NCBI GenBank assembly: GCA_002375995.1
Contig: DFNI01000041.1
Span: forward strand, 1-64,000
Source: Acetothermia bacterium UBA3571
GTDB lineage: Bacteria > Bipolaricaulota > Bipolaricaulia > Bipolaricaulales > Bipolaricaulaceae
Direction: 5' to 3'
Length of the DNA stretch: 64,000 nt
Below, one piece after another: positions 7,529-16,649 of the stretch. Below the pieces are notes generated by a model. It was not told the DNA's origin, did no database searches, and saw nothing but the letters and a program-made list of their open reading frames with translations. Position 1 is the first letter of the stretch. The number at the start of each line of letters is the position of its first letter. The translations under genes and the position numbers were made by a program.

Positions 7529-9957
7529 GGTTCGGGGAGCCGCTTGCGCTGGCGGGTTTGGCTTTGGCGGTGGGTTTCGCCTTCCTTTTCCGCGGCAGGG
7601 GCCTCGGCCGGGCCGTGACGGTGTTGTTCCTGGTCCTCGCCTTGGCGGAACCAGAGATTTCGTTGCGGGAGTCGCGAGAGCTTTTCTTCTTCTTGGTGGA
7701 CCGCTCGGCCAGCGTTCCCGGCGCCCTTGACCCCATTTACCGGGAACTCCTCCCCGCCCTTAGGGCCCGCGACGCCGAAGTGGGGATCATTTCGTTCGCA
7801 CGGGAACCCCTTTTGGTCCGCCTCCCGTCGGGCCAGCCCCCCGAGGAGCTTCCCCGCGGGTTCCAAGCGCTGGACCCGAACGGTACCGACATCGCTTCAG
7901 CCATCGATCTCGCCGTGGGATTAGTGCCCGAGGGAAGGTCGGCCCAGTTGATCCTCTTGAGCGACGGGAGATCTACCAAGGGCGATCCCCTGGCTGCCGC
8001 TGCCCGAGCGAGGCTCCGGGGGATCAGGGTCTCGGCCATCCCCGTGGGTACGGATGATCCCTTGATCGTCAGGGTTCTCCAAGGTCCCGAAGAGATGCCG
8101 CCGGGAACGGCCACCTTCACCGCCGTGCTCTCCTCGCGGGCAGCCCTCTCGGCATCACTGGTGTGGAAGTTAAACGGCCGGGAGGTCCGCCGGGAAAGCG
8201 TGAGCTTTTCTCCCGGAGAACACAGGCTCACGCTCGAGCTGGAGCTCCCCTCCCCGGGGACCTACGTCGTCTCGCTGGAGGTCACCGTTTCCGGAGATCC
8301 TTTCCCCGAGAACGACCGGGCGGCCACTGTGGTACACGTGGGCGAGGGAGCCCGTGTGCTCGTGGTGGGGAATGGGCCTTCTGCCCTCAAGGAACTGCTC
8401 ACCGAGAGCGGGATATCTTTTAGACAGGTGCCCTTCCTCACCGAGTTCGATCTCTGGGATGTGGATTTGGTGATCTTGGACGACTACCCCTTAGGCTACA
8501 TAAACCCATTGCTTCTGGAACATTTGCGGGCCTTCGCGGAGGGGGGCGGGGGGCTCCTGGCGATCCTGGGCCGGGCCGCGGTGGAAGGGTATCTGGGGGA
8601 GGTGGAAGAGATCCTTCCCGTGGGCTTCAGTGCCCCGGAGGTGCTCCGGGAGCCCTCGGCGGCGCTGGTGTTCGTGTTGGACAAGTCCTCCTCCATGGCC
8701 GGCCGGGCCGGGGCCCTGCGCAAGATCGACATCCTCAAGGAGGCGGTGGCCGCCGCGGTGGAGACGGTCTACGAGGAGGACTACCTCGGGGCGCTGGCCT
8801 TCGACCGCAACGTCCACTGGCTCGTCCGCCCAGCTCCGGCGGTGACGGCCCGCGACACGCTTTATCAAGCTCTGAAAGGCCTCTCCCCGAGCGGTGGGAC
8901 CGACCTCTACCCCGCTGTCGAAGCGGCCATCACCGCCCTGACGGAGGTCCAGGCCCGGGTGAGGCACGTCATCATAGTTTCCGACGGGAAGACCGTGCGG
9001 GAAAAGGACTTCGCCTCCCTCAGCCGCCGGATCGCGCAAGAAGGTTTGGGAGTCACTGCCATTGCCATCGGGACCGATCCGGACCTGGAGATCCTGGGGA
9101 TGTTGGCCCGCGCGGGGGATGGGGATTTGGTCCTCGTTCCCGATCTCAAGTCCCTGACCCAGGTATTGCTGCGGGAAACCCAGCGGGCGCTGAGGCCCCG
9201 GTTCCTAGAGGGGAATTTTCCGATAAAAAGGGGGGAGGCCACGTTGGCCCACGAGATCCCAACCCCCCCACCCCTCCGCGGCTACACCCTGACCTTTCCC
9301 AAACCCTTGGCCCAAAAGGTATTAGAGACCCAAGGGGGCGATCCGGTGTTTTCCGTGTGGCGGATGGGATTGGGTTGGGTGGGGGCCTTGACCACCGATC
9401 TGTCCGGGGTCTGGAGCCGATCCTGGCTCGAATGGGAAGGATTCCCGGATTTCTTCGGAAAGATCCTCAAGGCGGTGTGGCCCCAGCGGGGCCACATCAG
9501 ACTGGCTTGGGAACGGGAAGGGGATCTGGTGCGGATCACAGCGGAGGTCGAGGAAGGGGGAAGTTGGGTGAACGGCCTCCGCCTGCGGGGGAAACTCGTG
9601 GGGGAAGACCAGGAGGAAGTACTCGTGTTCCACCAGACCGCCCCGGGGAGGTACGAAGCGACCGTCCCCCTTCCCATCTTCGGGGCCTATTCGGTGGCGG
9701 TGCACGATGTAGAGGGCCGCTACGGGGGCAACCTTGCCCTGGCAATTCCCTACCCGCCTGAGTACGCGGACATCGGGGTGGATCGGGCCTCCCTTTCGCG
9801 GTTGGTGGAGGCAGGGGGTGGGGAACTTTTGGAAGACGAGCTCATCCCCCCTCCTGCGGGCGGGGGAAGATGGTGGTTCCCACTCCGCCGGGTCTTTTTG
9901 CTTCTCGCCGGCCTCGCGTTCCTCGCAGATCTCGCCTGGCGGAAGCTTTCCCCCTGA
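7522..9957 (+). CDS. Large membrane protein with two VWA domains and a GATase1-like domain
   Basis: An 811-aa protein starting at ATG 7522 (7-nt overlap with the gene before). Order of parts: two membrane helices in residues 1-45; a first VWA domain with MIDAS DRSAS near residue 60; a beta-sandwich region; a class-I glutamine-amidotransferase-like fold (~275-380, used structurally in this family); a second VWA domain with a full MIDAS DKSSS at 387-391; a C-terminal beta-rich region; and a final membrane helix. Both MIDAS motifs look intact. It is the last gene of the MoxR operon; its stop abuts the korB stop on the other strand (9957/9958). Confidence 0.8.
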   Translation: MVRFGEPLALAGLALAVGFAFLFRGRGLGRAVTVLFLVLALAEPEISLRESRELFFFLVDRSASVPGALDPIYRELLPALRARDAEVGIISFAREPLLVRLPSGQPPEELPRGFQALDPNGTDIASAIDLAVGLVPEGRSAQLILLSDGRSTKGDPLAAAARARLRGIRVSAIPVGTDDPLIVRVLQGPEEMPPGTATFTAVLSSRAALSASLVWKLNGREVRRESVSFSPGEHRLTLELELPSPGTYVVSLEVTVSGDPFPENDRAATVVHVGEGARVLVVGNGPSALKELLTESGISFRQVPFLTEFDLWDVDLVILDDYPLGYINPLLLEHLRAFAEGGGGLLAILGRAAVEGYLGEVEEILPVGFSAPEVLREPSAALVFVLDKSSSMAGRAGALRKIDILKEAVAAAVETVYEEDYLGALAFDRNVHWLVRPAPAVTARDTLYQALKGLSPSGGTDLYPAVEAAITALTEVQARVRHVIIVSDGKTVREKDFASLSRRIAQEGLGVTAIAIGTDPDLEILGMLARAGDGDLVLVPDLKSLTQVLLRETQRALRPRFLEGNFPIKRGEATLAHEIPTPPPLRGYTLTFPKPLAQKVLETQGGDPVFSVWRMGLGWVGALTTDLSGVWSRSWLEWEGFPDFFGKILKAVWPQRGHIRLAWEREGDLVRITAEVEEGGSWVNGLRLRGKLVGEDQEEVLVFHQTAPGRYEATVPLPIFGAYSVAVHDVEGRYGGNLALAIPYPPEYADIGVDRASLSRLVEAGGGELLEDELIPPPAGGGRWWFPLRRVFLLLAGLAFLADLAWRKLSP

Positions 9958-10798
9958 TCAGCGGAGTTCGTTCAACACGGGAGAGAACGCCGCGGGATCG
10001 GGCAGGGGCTTCAGGGCCAGGGATTCCCCCACGGAGGACGGGATGGCGTTCCTCGAAGCGTTCCTTTTCTTCCCCGAAGATGACCCCCAAGGGGAGCTTC
10101 TGGCTTCCGAGCACGAGTTCCAGGGCCTCGACCCTTTTGCGAGGGCGTTCGTTCCCGTGCAGGGTGAAGGTGTTCACTTTGCACAAGGCGAAGGTATTGA
10201 GCCGGTTCCAAGAGGGACAAGGGTGGAGCACGTTCACGAGGGCAAACCCTTTGTGCTGAATAGCGCGGACGGTGACCTCGGCAGCGTGGTCCGGATAGCC
10301 GGAGAAGGCCTGGTCTACGAACCCACAGCCCAGGGCCAAAGCCAGGGCAAGGGGGCGCAGGGGCTCCGCCAGCACCCCGAAGGTCTGCACCTTGGTCACG
10401 AACCCGAGGTCGGAGGTGGGGGAGGTCTGCCCCTTGGTGAAGCCGTAGACGCGGTTGTCGTGAACGATCAGGGTGATATCGAGGTTACGGCGGATGTTGT
10501 GGATGAGGTGGTTGCCCCCTTCTCCATAGATATCGCCGTCGCCGGACTCGGCGATCACTACCAGATCTTTGTTGGCGATCTTGATCCCCGCGGCGGCAGC
10601 CAGGGTCCGGCCGTGCAGGCCGTCGAACCCGTTCACCCGCATGTAGTGGACGATCTTCGCGGCCTGGCCGATCCCAGTGACCAGGACCACCCGGTGGGGT
10701 GGAATCTCGAGCTTCGCCAGCGCCTCCCGGATCGGGAAATTGCCGCACCCCGGACACCAGGCCATGGGGACTGGGGCGAGATACCTCTCGTCGCTCAT
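9958..10798 (-). pseudogene. korB: 2-oxoacid:ferredoxin oxidoreductase beta subunit, frameshifted near C-terminus
   Basis: TPP-binding beta subunit. WCPGCGN lies at residues 14-20 from ATG 10798, followed by GIGQ, HGRTLAAAAG and the TPP/Mg motif GDGDIYGEGGNH. The reading frame is intact for about 250 codons but shifts near 10046-10050. Past that point the expected C-terminal sequence (AIPSSVGESLALKPLPD...) continues in another frame and ends at TGA 9958-9960, exactly abutting the convergent VWA gene. The uncorrected frame would run on antisense into that gene. Catalytic parts are present, so it could be functional if the frameshift is a sequencing error; the heavily damaged korA beside it argues for real decay. 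Confidence 0.75.
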
Positions 10799-11578
10799 GG
10801 GGACACCTCCCGCACGATCCACGCGGGGGTCAATGGCCGGCCGTCGTATTTTCCGATCGCCCGGCCCACCCGGAGGCCGGTGACCTGGGCGGGGCGCTGC
10901 GCTAGGCGGATGACCACCGGGTTTCAATCATCCCGGCGAGGGAGAGGCCCTCCACCATAAGCGAAAAACCCCGCCGGAAGTGGTGGCCATAGAACGGACC
11001 CCGGCGTAGCTCGCCCCCAGGGCCATGTTGATGGCCGCGATCTCATCCTCGGCCTGTTCCACCACGATCCCCTACTCCTCCGATTTCCCCGCGAGGCACA
11101 ACATCACCGCCGGGCCCGGGGTCATGGGATAGGATGCGAGGAACCGGCACCCGGCGACCAGCGCCCCCAACCCCACACCCTGGCTCCCGGAGAGGAAGTG
11201 TTTTTCCGGCCGAACTACCCCTAGGCAGGGACCATGGTCCCCGTGGCGCGCGCCCGGCCCCGAGCTCCAACGCCCGCGGGTTCACCTCCGCCCGGTCGCC
11301 GAACCGCTCCCGCACGAGATCCCCAAGGACCTCCACCTCGAGGCCCAGGAACCAGGTCAAGGCCCCCAAAAGCACCATCCCCGTGGCGATGGGAAGCTTC
11401 AGTTCCTTTCGGGCGATTTCCTCGGCGGGGAGCTTTATCGCTCGGGACGAGGAAGACAGGGCTTCATCTCAGATCAGGACCCCTCCGGGTTCGACGAGGG
11501 GCTCGTACTGGGAAAGCATCTCCCCGTTCAGGGGCAACAGCACGTAGGCCCGCTGGGAGGTGGCCGCCCCCGGGAAGT
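10795..11578 (-). pseudogene. korA: 2-oxoacid:ferredoxin oxidoreductase alpha (gamma-alpha fused) subunit remnant
   Basis: Broken pieces of a KorA-type subunit are readable in order on the minus strand: end of the gamma domain (RAYVLLPLNGEML, then GMVLLGALTWFLGL); start of the alpha domain (HFLSGSQGVGLGALVAGC, ASYPMTP); [33 protein letters not shown]; and the extreme C-terminus (VGRAIGKYDGRPLTPAW), whose TGA overlaps the korB ATG. In-frame stops occur at 11469-11471 (TGA) and 11072-11074 (TAG), with frame changes near 11215 and 10985. Most of the alpha domain is missing by internal deletion. The right boundary is approximate because the remnant is fused to a peroxiredoxin fragment. Confidence 0.8.
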
Positions 11579-11836
11579 CGGAGAGGCGGTTGGCTTCGGC
11601 GAAGGCCTTGTTGGCGAAGGGGGAATCGACACTTATCCCCACTACCTGGGCGTCCGAGGACTCCAGGCGGGCGAGGATATCGCGGAAGGTGCAGAGTTCC
11701 TTTTGGCATACGGAAGTGAACGCCCCGGGAAAAAGGCCAACACGAGCTTCTTCTCCGAAAGCTCCTGAAGGGACCGCATCGCGAGGCCGGTATCCGGCAA
11801 CCTGAAATCCGGCGCTCGATCTCCGATTTTGTTCAT
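11579..11836 (-). pseudogene. Truncated peroxiredoxin (AhpC/TSA family) fused to korA remnant
   Basis: ATG 11836 starts a clear peroxiredoxin (MNKIGDRAPDFRLPD, then LVLAFFPG). One G is missing from a G run (about 11722-11726, plus-strand C run). After correction the frame continues with AFTSVCQKELCTF, which contains the peroxidatic cysteine motif, and VVGISVDSPFANKAFAEAN. The second half of the enzyme is absent: after SDFPG the sequence switches to the KorA gamma domain. This marks a deletion or rearrangement junction near 11570-11580. The protein cannot be a functional full-length peroxiredoxin as written. Confidence 0.8.
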
Positions 11837-11945
11837 TTGATGCTCCTTTCGTGGCCGTCTAGCCACAATTTTTCTCAAAATCATTTCAATTTCGTTCCCC
11901 GATCCCGCAACTCCCGCGACAGGGGGACGTGCCGGATAGATCCCT

Positions 11946-13514
11946 TCAACCAGGGAAATCCTCGCGGAAGTGCACGCCCCGGGAGCTCCGGTTGCGCCAG
12001 GCGGCCTCGGCCACAAGAAGCGCCGCTTGGACCCCGTTGCGGAGCCCCACAAGCCCGTCGTCCAACCGGGCGCGGCGGTAAAAGTCCACGATATCTTCCC
12101 ACAAGTGCCTCAGGTCCCGGATGGCCCGAGCCAGGCGCCGTGCATCCCGGGAAAGGCCCACGTAGTACCACATGGTGTACTGGACGGAACGCCAATCCCG
12201 GTGAATGAGGGCAGGGTCGGCGGGGACACCGTCGGTGGGATACTCCCACGGCGGGACTTCCCGGGGGTCGATGGGCCGCGGTTCCCGGAGGGAGATGTCC
12301 CGCGCGGCCCGGTCCCCGAACACAAGACCCTCGAGGAGGGAGGTGCTCGCCAGGCGGTTGGCCCCGTGCAGCCCAGTGCAGGCCACTTCCCCCACCGCGT
12401 ACAGGTTCTTGACCGTGGTCCTTCCCCACTCGTCGGTCCACACCCCTCCGCAGAAGTAATGGGCCGCGGGGACCACCGGGATCGGCTCCTCCGGCACCTC
12501 GATCCCCAGCTCCCTGCACCTGCGGTAGATGGTGGGGAACCGCTCGCGAAAATTTTTTATCCCCGATACATCCAAGAGCACGTATGGATAGCCGTGCAAG
12601 GTCATCTCCCGGTGAATGGCCCGGGCCACCACGTCCCGGGGGGCGAGGTCGCCCCACTCCGGGGCGTATTCCTCCATAAACCGGCGGCCATCCGGCGTAA
12701 GGAGTCTCCCGCCCTCTCCCCGGACAGCCTCGGAAATCAGGAAGTTCTCTCCTTCGGGAACAGCCAAGGTGGTGGGGTGGAATTGAATGTATTCGGCGTT
12801 GATCACCCGGGCGCCGGCGCGGTGGGCCATGGCGAGGCCGTCCCCCCGGGCACCCGGAGGGTTCGTGGTGTACCGGTAGATCCGCCCGAGGCCCCCAGTG
12901 GCGAGGACCGTGGCCCCGGCGATGTACCGCCGGACCTCACCCCTCTCCTGTTCCAATACATACGCCCCATGGCAGGCTATGGGCTCATATACGGTGAGGG
13001 GATCGCGGGCATGGTGGGGAAAGGTGATCAGGTCCACCGCGGTGGCCCGGGTGACGAGCTCCACGTTGGGAAGCTCCCGCAGAAGGGCGTGTAGGGCCTG
13101 GGAGATGGCGGCACCGGTGCGGTCGCCCACGTGGAGAATCCGGGGTACCGAATGTCCCCCTTCGCGGGTGTAGTGTAGTTCCCCTTTTTGGGCGCGGTCG
13201 AATGGTACCCGAGCTTCCCGAATTAGGAGCCGCTGCACCAGCTCCGGACCCTCTTCAGCTACGATCTCCGCCGCCCGGCGCAACGACAACCCCGCACCAG
13301 CTCGGAGGACGTCCTCCACGAACTTCTCCGCCGAGTCCCCGGGCCCGAGGGTGGCGATCCCCCCTTGGGCGTACCGAGTCGCCCCCTCCTCGGGATCGGC
13401 CTCCCGGGTGATCACGATGATCCTGCGGTGCCTATCTTTGGCGAGGCGCAACGCACACGAAAGCCCCGCGATCCCGGCCCCGATCACCAGCACATCCGCT
13501 ATCCTGGCCTCCAT
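11946..13514 (-). CDS. nadB: L-aspartate oxidase
   Basis: A 522-aa FAD enzyme that oxidises L-aspartate to iminoaspartate, the first step of de novo NAD synthesis. The N-terminal dinucleotide motif GAGIAGLSCALRLA starts at about residue 12. Family landmarks follow: ATRYAQGGIA, HPTTLAVPEG, SEAVRGEGG, AAHYFCGGVWTDEWGRT and GANRLASTSLLEGLVFG. Start ATG 13514 places the FAD motif at the usual distance from the N-terminus; an upstream in-frame extension has no family similarity. It is transcribed divergently from adenine deaminase with 88 nt between them. No nadA or nadC is in the window. Confidence 0.94.
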   Translation of the reverse strand: MEARIADVLVIGAGIAGLSCALRLAKDRHRRIIVITREADPEEGATRYAQGGIATLGPGDSAEKFVEDVLRAGAGLSLRRAAEIVAEEGPELVQRLLIREARVPFDRAQKGELHYTREGGHSVPRILHVGDRTGAAISQALHALLRELPNVELVTRATAVDLITFPHHARDPLTVYEPIACHGAYVLEQERGEVRRYIAGATVLATGGLGRIYRYTTNPPGARGDGLAMAHRAGARVINAEYIQFHPTTLAVPEGENFLISEAVRGEGGRLLTPDGRRFMEEYAPEWGDLAPRDVVARAIHREMTLHGYPYVLLDVSGIKNFRERFPTIYRRCRELGIEVPEEPIPVVPAAHYFCGGVWTDEWGRTTVKNLYAVGEVACTGLHGANRLASTSLLEGLVFGDRAARDISLREPRPIDPREVPPWEYPTDGVPADPALIHRDWRSVQYTMWYYVGLSRDARRLARAIRDLRHLWEDIVDFYRRARLDDGLVGLRNGVQAALLVAEAAWRNRSSRGVHFREDFPG

Positions 13515-13602
13515 CCTCCCGCAACGATAGCCCAAAAAGGGACACGGAGGAAAACGCAGGCCTCCCCTATGATCGTTCCGGAGGGGCGGGTATCCTTGTG
13601 GC

Positions 13603-15306
13603 ATGGTCCGGAACCGTTTGTTTGCCGCGGCGAAGGGCGAGGAACCCGCGGACCTCCTTCTCCGGGGCGCCCGCATCGTGGACGTGATCTCGGGAGAAAT
13701 CCGACAAGGGGATCTAGCGGTGGCCGGGGGTTACATCGTGGGGTTCAGAGCCAGCAAGGCCAGGAAGATCATCGAGCTTAAGGGAAAGTATCTCGTTCCG
13801 GGACTCATAGATGCCCATGTCCATATCGAGTCGTCCCAGCTCTCTCCAGCGGAATTCGCCCGGGCGGTCCTCCCCCACGGCACCACCTGCGTCATCGCCG
13901 ATCCCCACGAGATCGCCAATGTCCTGGGCCTCGAAGGGATCCGGTACATGCTTCGGGCCACGGAAACGCTGCCTTTGCGGGTCTTTTTCATGGCTCCCTC
14001 TTGTGTGCCCGCAAGCCCCCTGGAGAACGCTGGCGCCACGCTCTCTGCCGAGGAAATAAGGGAGGTGCTTTCGTGGGATCGGGTCCTGGGGCTCGGGGAG
14101 GTGATGAACTTCCCCGGGGTCCTCTTTCGGGACCCCGAGGTGTGGGCGAAGCTAGAGGCAGCTCAAGGAAGGCCCATCGATGGCCATGCACCGGGGCTTT
14201 CGGGACACGCGCTTTGGGCTTATAAGCTCGCGGGCCCACGTACGGAACACGAGTGCACCCTTTTGGGGGAAGCCCGGGAGAAGCTCCGGGCGGGCATGCA
14301 CATCCTCATCCGCGAGGGAACCACGGCCCGGAACCTCTCGGCCTTGATTTCCCTACTTTCATCACACACCGCACCGTTCGTCCACTTCTGCACCGATGAC
14401 CGCCATCCCGAGACCCTACATACCGAAGGTCACATGGATGACGTGCTGCGCAAAGCCATTGCCAACGGAGCGGATCCCATGGCTGCCGTCGCAGCGGCCA
14501 CGATCCACGCGGCGAGGGCCTACGGCCTCGCGGACTTGGGGGCCTTGGCCCCAGGCTTCCGGGCCGATTTTCTCGTCGTGTCCGACCTGGAGCGGTTCGA
14601 GGTGGAGCAGGTATACGTGGGCGGGGAGCTCGTGGCGGAGGGAGGCCGGTGTGGGGGAGAATGCCCCGGCATTGCGACCGACGACGTGCGGAGCACGGTC
14701 AACGTGGATCCGGAAGCCCTTTCCTTCGCGATCCGCGCGGAGGGGAGGAAAGCGCGGGTGATCGGGGTGATTCCGGGACAGGTGGTGACCGAGGGGGTGA
14801 TCCTCGAGCCCAAAGAGGTGGGCGGAGAGGTGATCGCCGACCCGGAACGGGACATCCTGAAGCTCGCGGTGGTGGAGCGGCATCGCGGCACAGGAAACGT
14901 AGGGCTCGGGCTCGTGCGGGGCTTCGGGTTGAAGGGAGGGGCGCTCGCCTCCACGGTGGCCCACGACTCCCACAACATCGTGGTAGTGGGAACAAACGAC
15001 GACGACATGCGGCTCGCGGTGGCCCGGCTCGTGGAGCTCGGCGGGGGGCAAGTGGTGGTGGCCCACGGCGAGATCCTCGCGGAGCTTCCTCTCCCCATCG
15101 CGGGTCTCATGTCCGATCTCCCGTTGGAAGAGGTGGTACGCCGCGGCGGGGAGCTGAAAAAGGCGGCCCGGGCCTTGGGCTGTGGGCTTTCGGATCCTTT
15201 TATGCAGCTTTCCTTTTTGGCCCTCCCGGTGATACCCAAGTTGAAGCTCACCGATTTGGGCCTCGTGGACGTGGAAAGGTTCGAATTGGTCTCGCTTTTC
15301 GTTTGA
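13603..15306 (+). CDS. ade: Adenine deaminase
   Basis: A 567-aa amidohydrolase-family adenine deaminase (adenine to hypoxanthine plus ammonia), of normal length. The metal site motif HVHIESS follows GLIDA near residue 70, with ADPHEIANV, GEVMNFPG, the GHAPGLSG histidine and the CTDDRHPETL motif further on. The C-terminal half has the expected GLVRGFGLKGGA, VAHDSHNIVVVG and SDLP segments. Start ATG 13603 sits 88 nt from the divergent nadB start. It likely serves purine salvage. Confidence 0.95.
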   Translation: MVRNRLFAAAKGEEPADLLLRGARIVDVISGEIRQGDLAVAGGYIVGFRASKARKIIELKGKYLVPGLIDAHVHIESSQLSPAEFARAVLPHGTTCVIADPHEIANVLGLEGIRYMLRATETLPLRVFFMAPSCVPASPLENAGATLSAEEIREVLSWDRVLGLGEVMNFPGVLFRDPEVWAKLEAAQGRPIDGHAPGLSGHALWAYKLAGPRTEHECTLLGEAREKLRAGMHILIREGTTARNLSALISLLSSHTAPFVHFCTDDRHPETLHTEGHMDDVLRKAIANGADPMAAVAAATIHAARAYGLADLGALAPGFRADFLVVSDLERFEVEQVYVGGELVAEGGRCGGECPGIATDDVRSTVNVDPEALSFAIRAEGRKARVIGVIPGQVVTEGVILEPKEVGGEVIADPERDILKLAVVERHRGTGNVGLGLVRGFGLKGGALASTVAHDSHNIVVVGTNDDDMRLAVARLVELGGGQVVVAHGEILAELPLPIAGLMSDLPLEEVVRRGGELKKAARALGCGLSDPFMQLSFLALPVIPKLKLTDLGLVDVERFELVSLFV

Positions 15307-15418
15307 CACAAGCTCGGTTCAAAAAACGCGTCCCCATGGAGTGGGGAACTTCACGGAGCGCGGCGGGTTGACATCTCTACAGTCAGGCCAGTAACGGTTT
15401 TTTTCGGTGGAGTTTCTA

Positions 15419-16051
15419 TTAGACCACCGTATCGTCGATCGTTTCCATGAGGCGGGCGGCCATGAAGCGATAGCGTTCGGGCTTCGCGAGCCCCGGCGGC
15501 AGCCCTTTCGCCAACTCTTCCACCGGAAAAGGCTTCCCGATGTGCACAGTAATCTTTGGGAATTTTGGAGGGAATTTCCGAGGGGGATACGGGCCCTGGG
15601 GGACGATATTCACGGGGACCAAGGGTTTCTTGAACATCTCCGCCAACCTCACTGCACCGGTTTTGGGCTCCGCCCCGGGGCGGGTGGTCCCTTCGGGAAA
15701 GATCCCGAGGAGCTTGTAGCGCCGGGCCGCCCGGAGCATCTTTTTGAAATCGTCGGGACCGAAACGATCCCGGTCGATCACCGTGGCGAATCCGAGGACG
15801 AAAGGGGCGAAGATGGGGTTGCGCGCGAGCCCCCGCCGGGCGATAAAGTGCACCCGCCGGAGGGGCCCACATGCGACACATACCACGGGGATATCCCAAT
15901 AGGAACGGTGTCGCGCCACCAGTATCCCCCCTCCCCGCAGGTGCTTCCGCCCCCGCACCCGCAGGCGGAATAAAGGGTAGATCACGAGCGAAGCCAAAAC
16001 CACCAAGATTCCGTAAATCAAATCACGGAGCTTATCCGCAACTTTTTCCAC
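15419..16051 (-). CDS. plsC: 1-acyl-sn-glycerol-3-phosphate acyltransferase (PlsC family)
   Basis: A 210-aa membrane-associated acyltransferase that adds the second acyl chain in phosphatidic acid synthesis. The catalytic HX4D motif (HRSYWD, residues 48-53) and the glycerol-phosphate-binding motif EGTTR (120-124) are both intact. An N-terminal hydrophobic helix (~10-28) would anchor it. It overlaps the upstream cytidylate kinase gene by 20 nt, the common cmk–plsC pairing, and is probably translated from the same message. Confidence 0.92.
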   Translation of the reverse strand: MEKVADKLRDLIYGILVVLASLVIYPLFRLRVRGRKHLRGGGILVARHRSYWDIPVVCVACGPLRRVHFIARRGLARNPIFAPFVLGFATVIDRDRFGPDDFKKMLRAARRYKLLGIFPEGTTRPGAEPKTGAVRLAEMFKKPLVPVNIVPQGPYPPRKFPPKFPKITVHIGKPFPVEELAKGLPPGLAKPERYRFMAARLMETIDDTVV

Positions 16052-16649
16052 GGCGCTCCTCCACCAGCTCCAACACCACCCTCAGGGTCTCTTCGGGGGA
16101 TTTATCGGTGGTGTCGATGATCACTGCGTCCTCTGCGGGTCGGAGGGGAGAATCTGTGCGGCTGGAGTCTCGCTCATCCCGGCGCTTTATCGCCTCGAGG
16201 ATCTCCTCGAATTTCCCCCCGCGCTCGCGGAGGCGGCGGCGCGCCCGCTCCTCCGGGGTGGCCCAGAGGAAGATTTTGAGCTCGGCGTCGGGGAGGACCA
16301 CGGTGCCGATGTCGCGCCCCTCCATTACCACATCCCGGCCCCGAGCGATCTCGCGCTGCAGGGCCACCAGGTGCCGCCGCACTTCAGAGTCCACCGCTAC
16401 TTTGGAGGAAAGCTCATCAATTTCGGGATTTGCGAGCTCATCGGTGATGTCCCGACCGTCGAGGTAGATTCTCCCTCCCTCCCGCACCTCCAGCTTGGCC
16501 CGCTTCCAGTCGATCCCGTTCCTTTGCGCCCACGCCACCGCCCGGTACATGGCACCGGTGGGGACGAACAGGAACCCGAGTTCCTCGGCCAGTCTTTTGG
16601 CCAGCGTAGTTTTCCCGGCCGCGGCTGGGCCATCGATGGCGATCTTCAT
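16032..16649 (-). CDS. cmk: Cytidylate kinase
   Basis: A 205-aa (d)CMP kinase. The P-loop GPAAAGKTT is at residues 7-15. The CMP-binding signatures TGAMYRAVAW, EGRDIGTVV and the lid region RDERDSSR are present. It phosphorylates CMP/dCMP using ATP. A perfect TATAAT -10 box on the minus strand (plus-strand 16714-16719) would give a leader of about 58 nt. That leader contains two overlapping hairpins (16670-16690 and 16688-16704). Confidence 0.95.
   Translation of the reverse strand: MKIAIDGPAAAGKTTLAKRLAEELGFLFVPTGAMYRAVAWAQRNGIDWKRAKLEVREGGRIYLDGRDITDELANPEIDELSSKVAVDSEVRRHLVALQREIARGRDVVMEGRDIGTVVLPDAELKIFLWATPEERARRRLRERGGKFEEILEAIKRRDERDSSRTDSPLRPAEDAVIIDTTDKSPEETLRVVLELVEERRGKSCG

Noticed and set aside
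9734..10960. 408-aa plus-strand reading frame
   Set aside because: It is antisense to korB and crosses the end of the VWA gene; the korB motifs on the other strand explain the open frame.
11881..13094. Long frames on both strands within nadB
   Set aside because: Shadows of the GC-rich nadB gene in other frames; only the 576-codon minus-strand frame carries family motifs.
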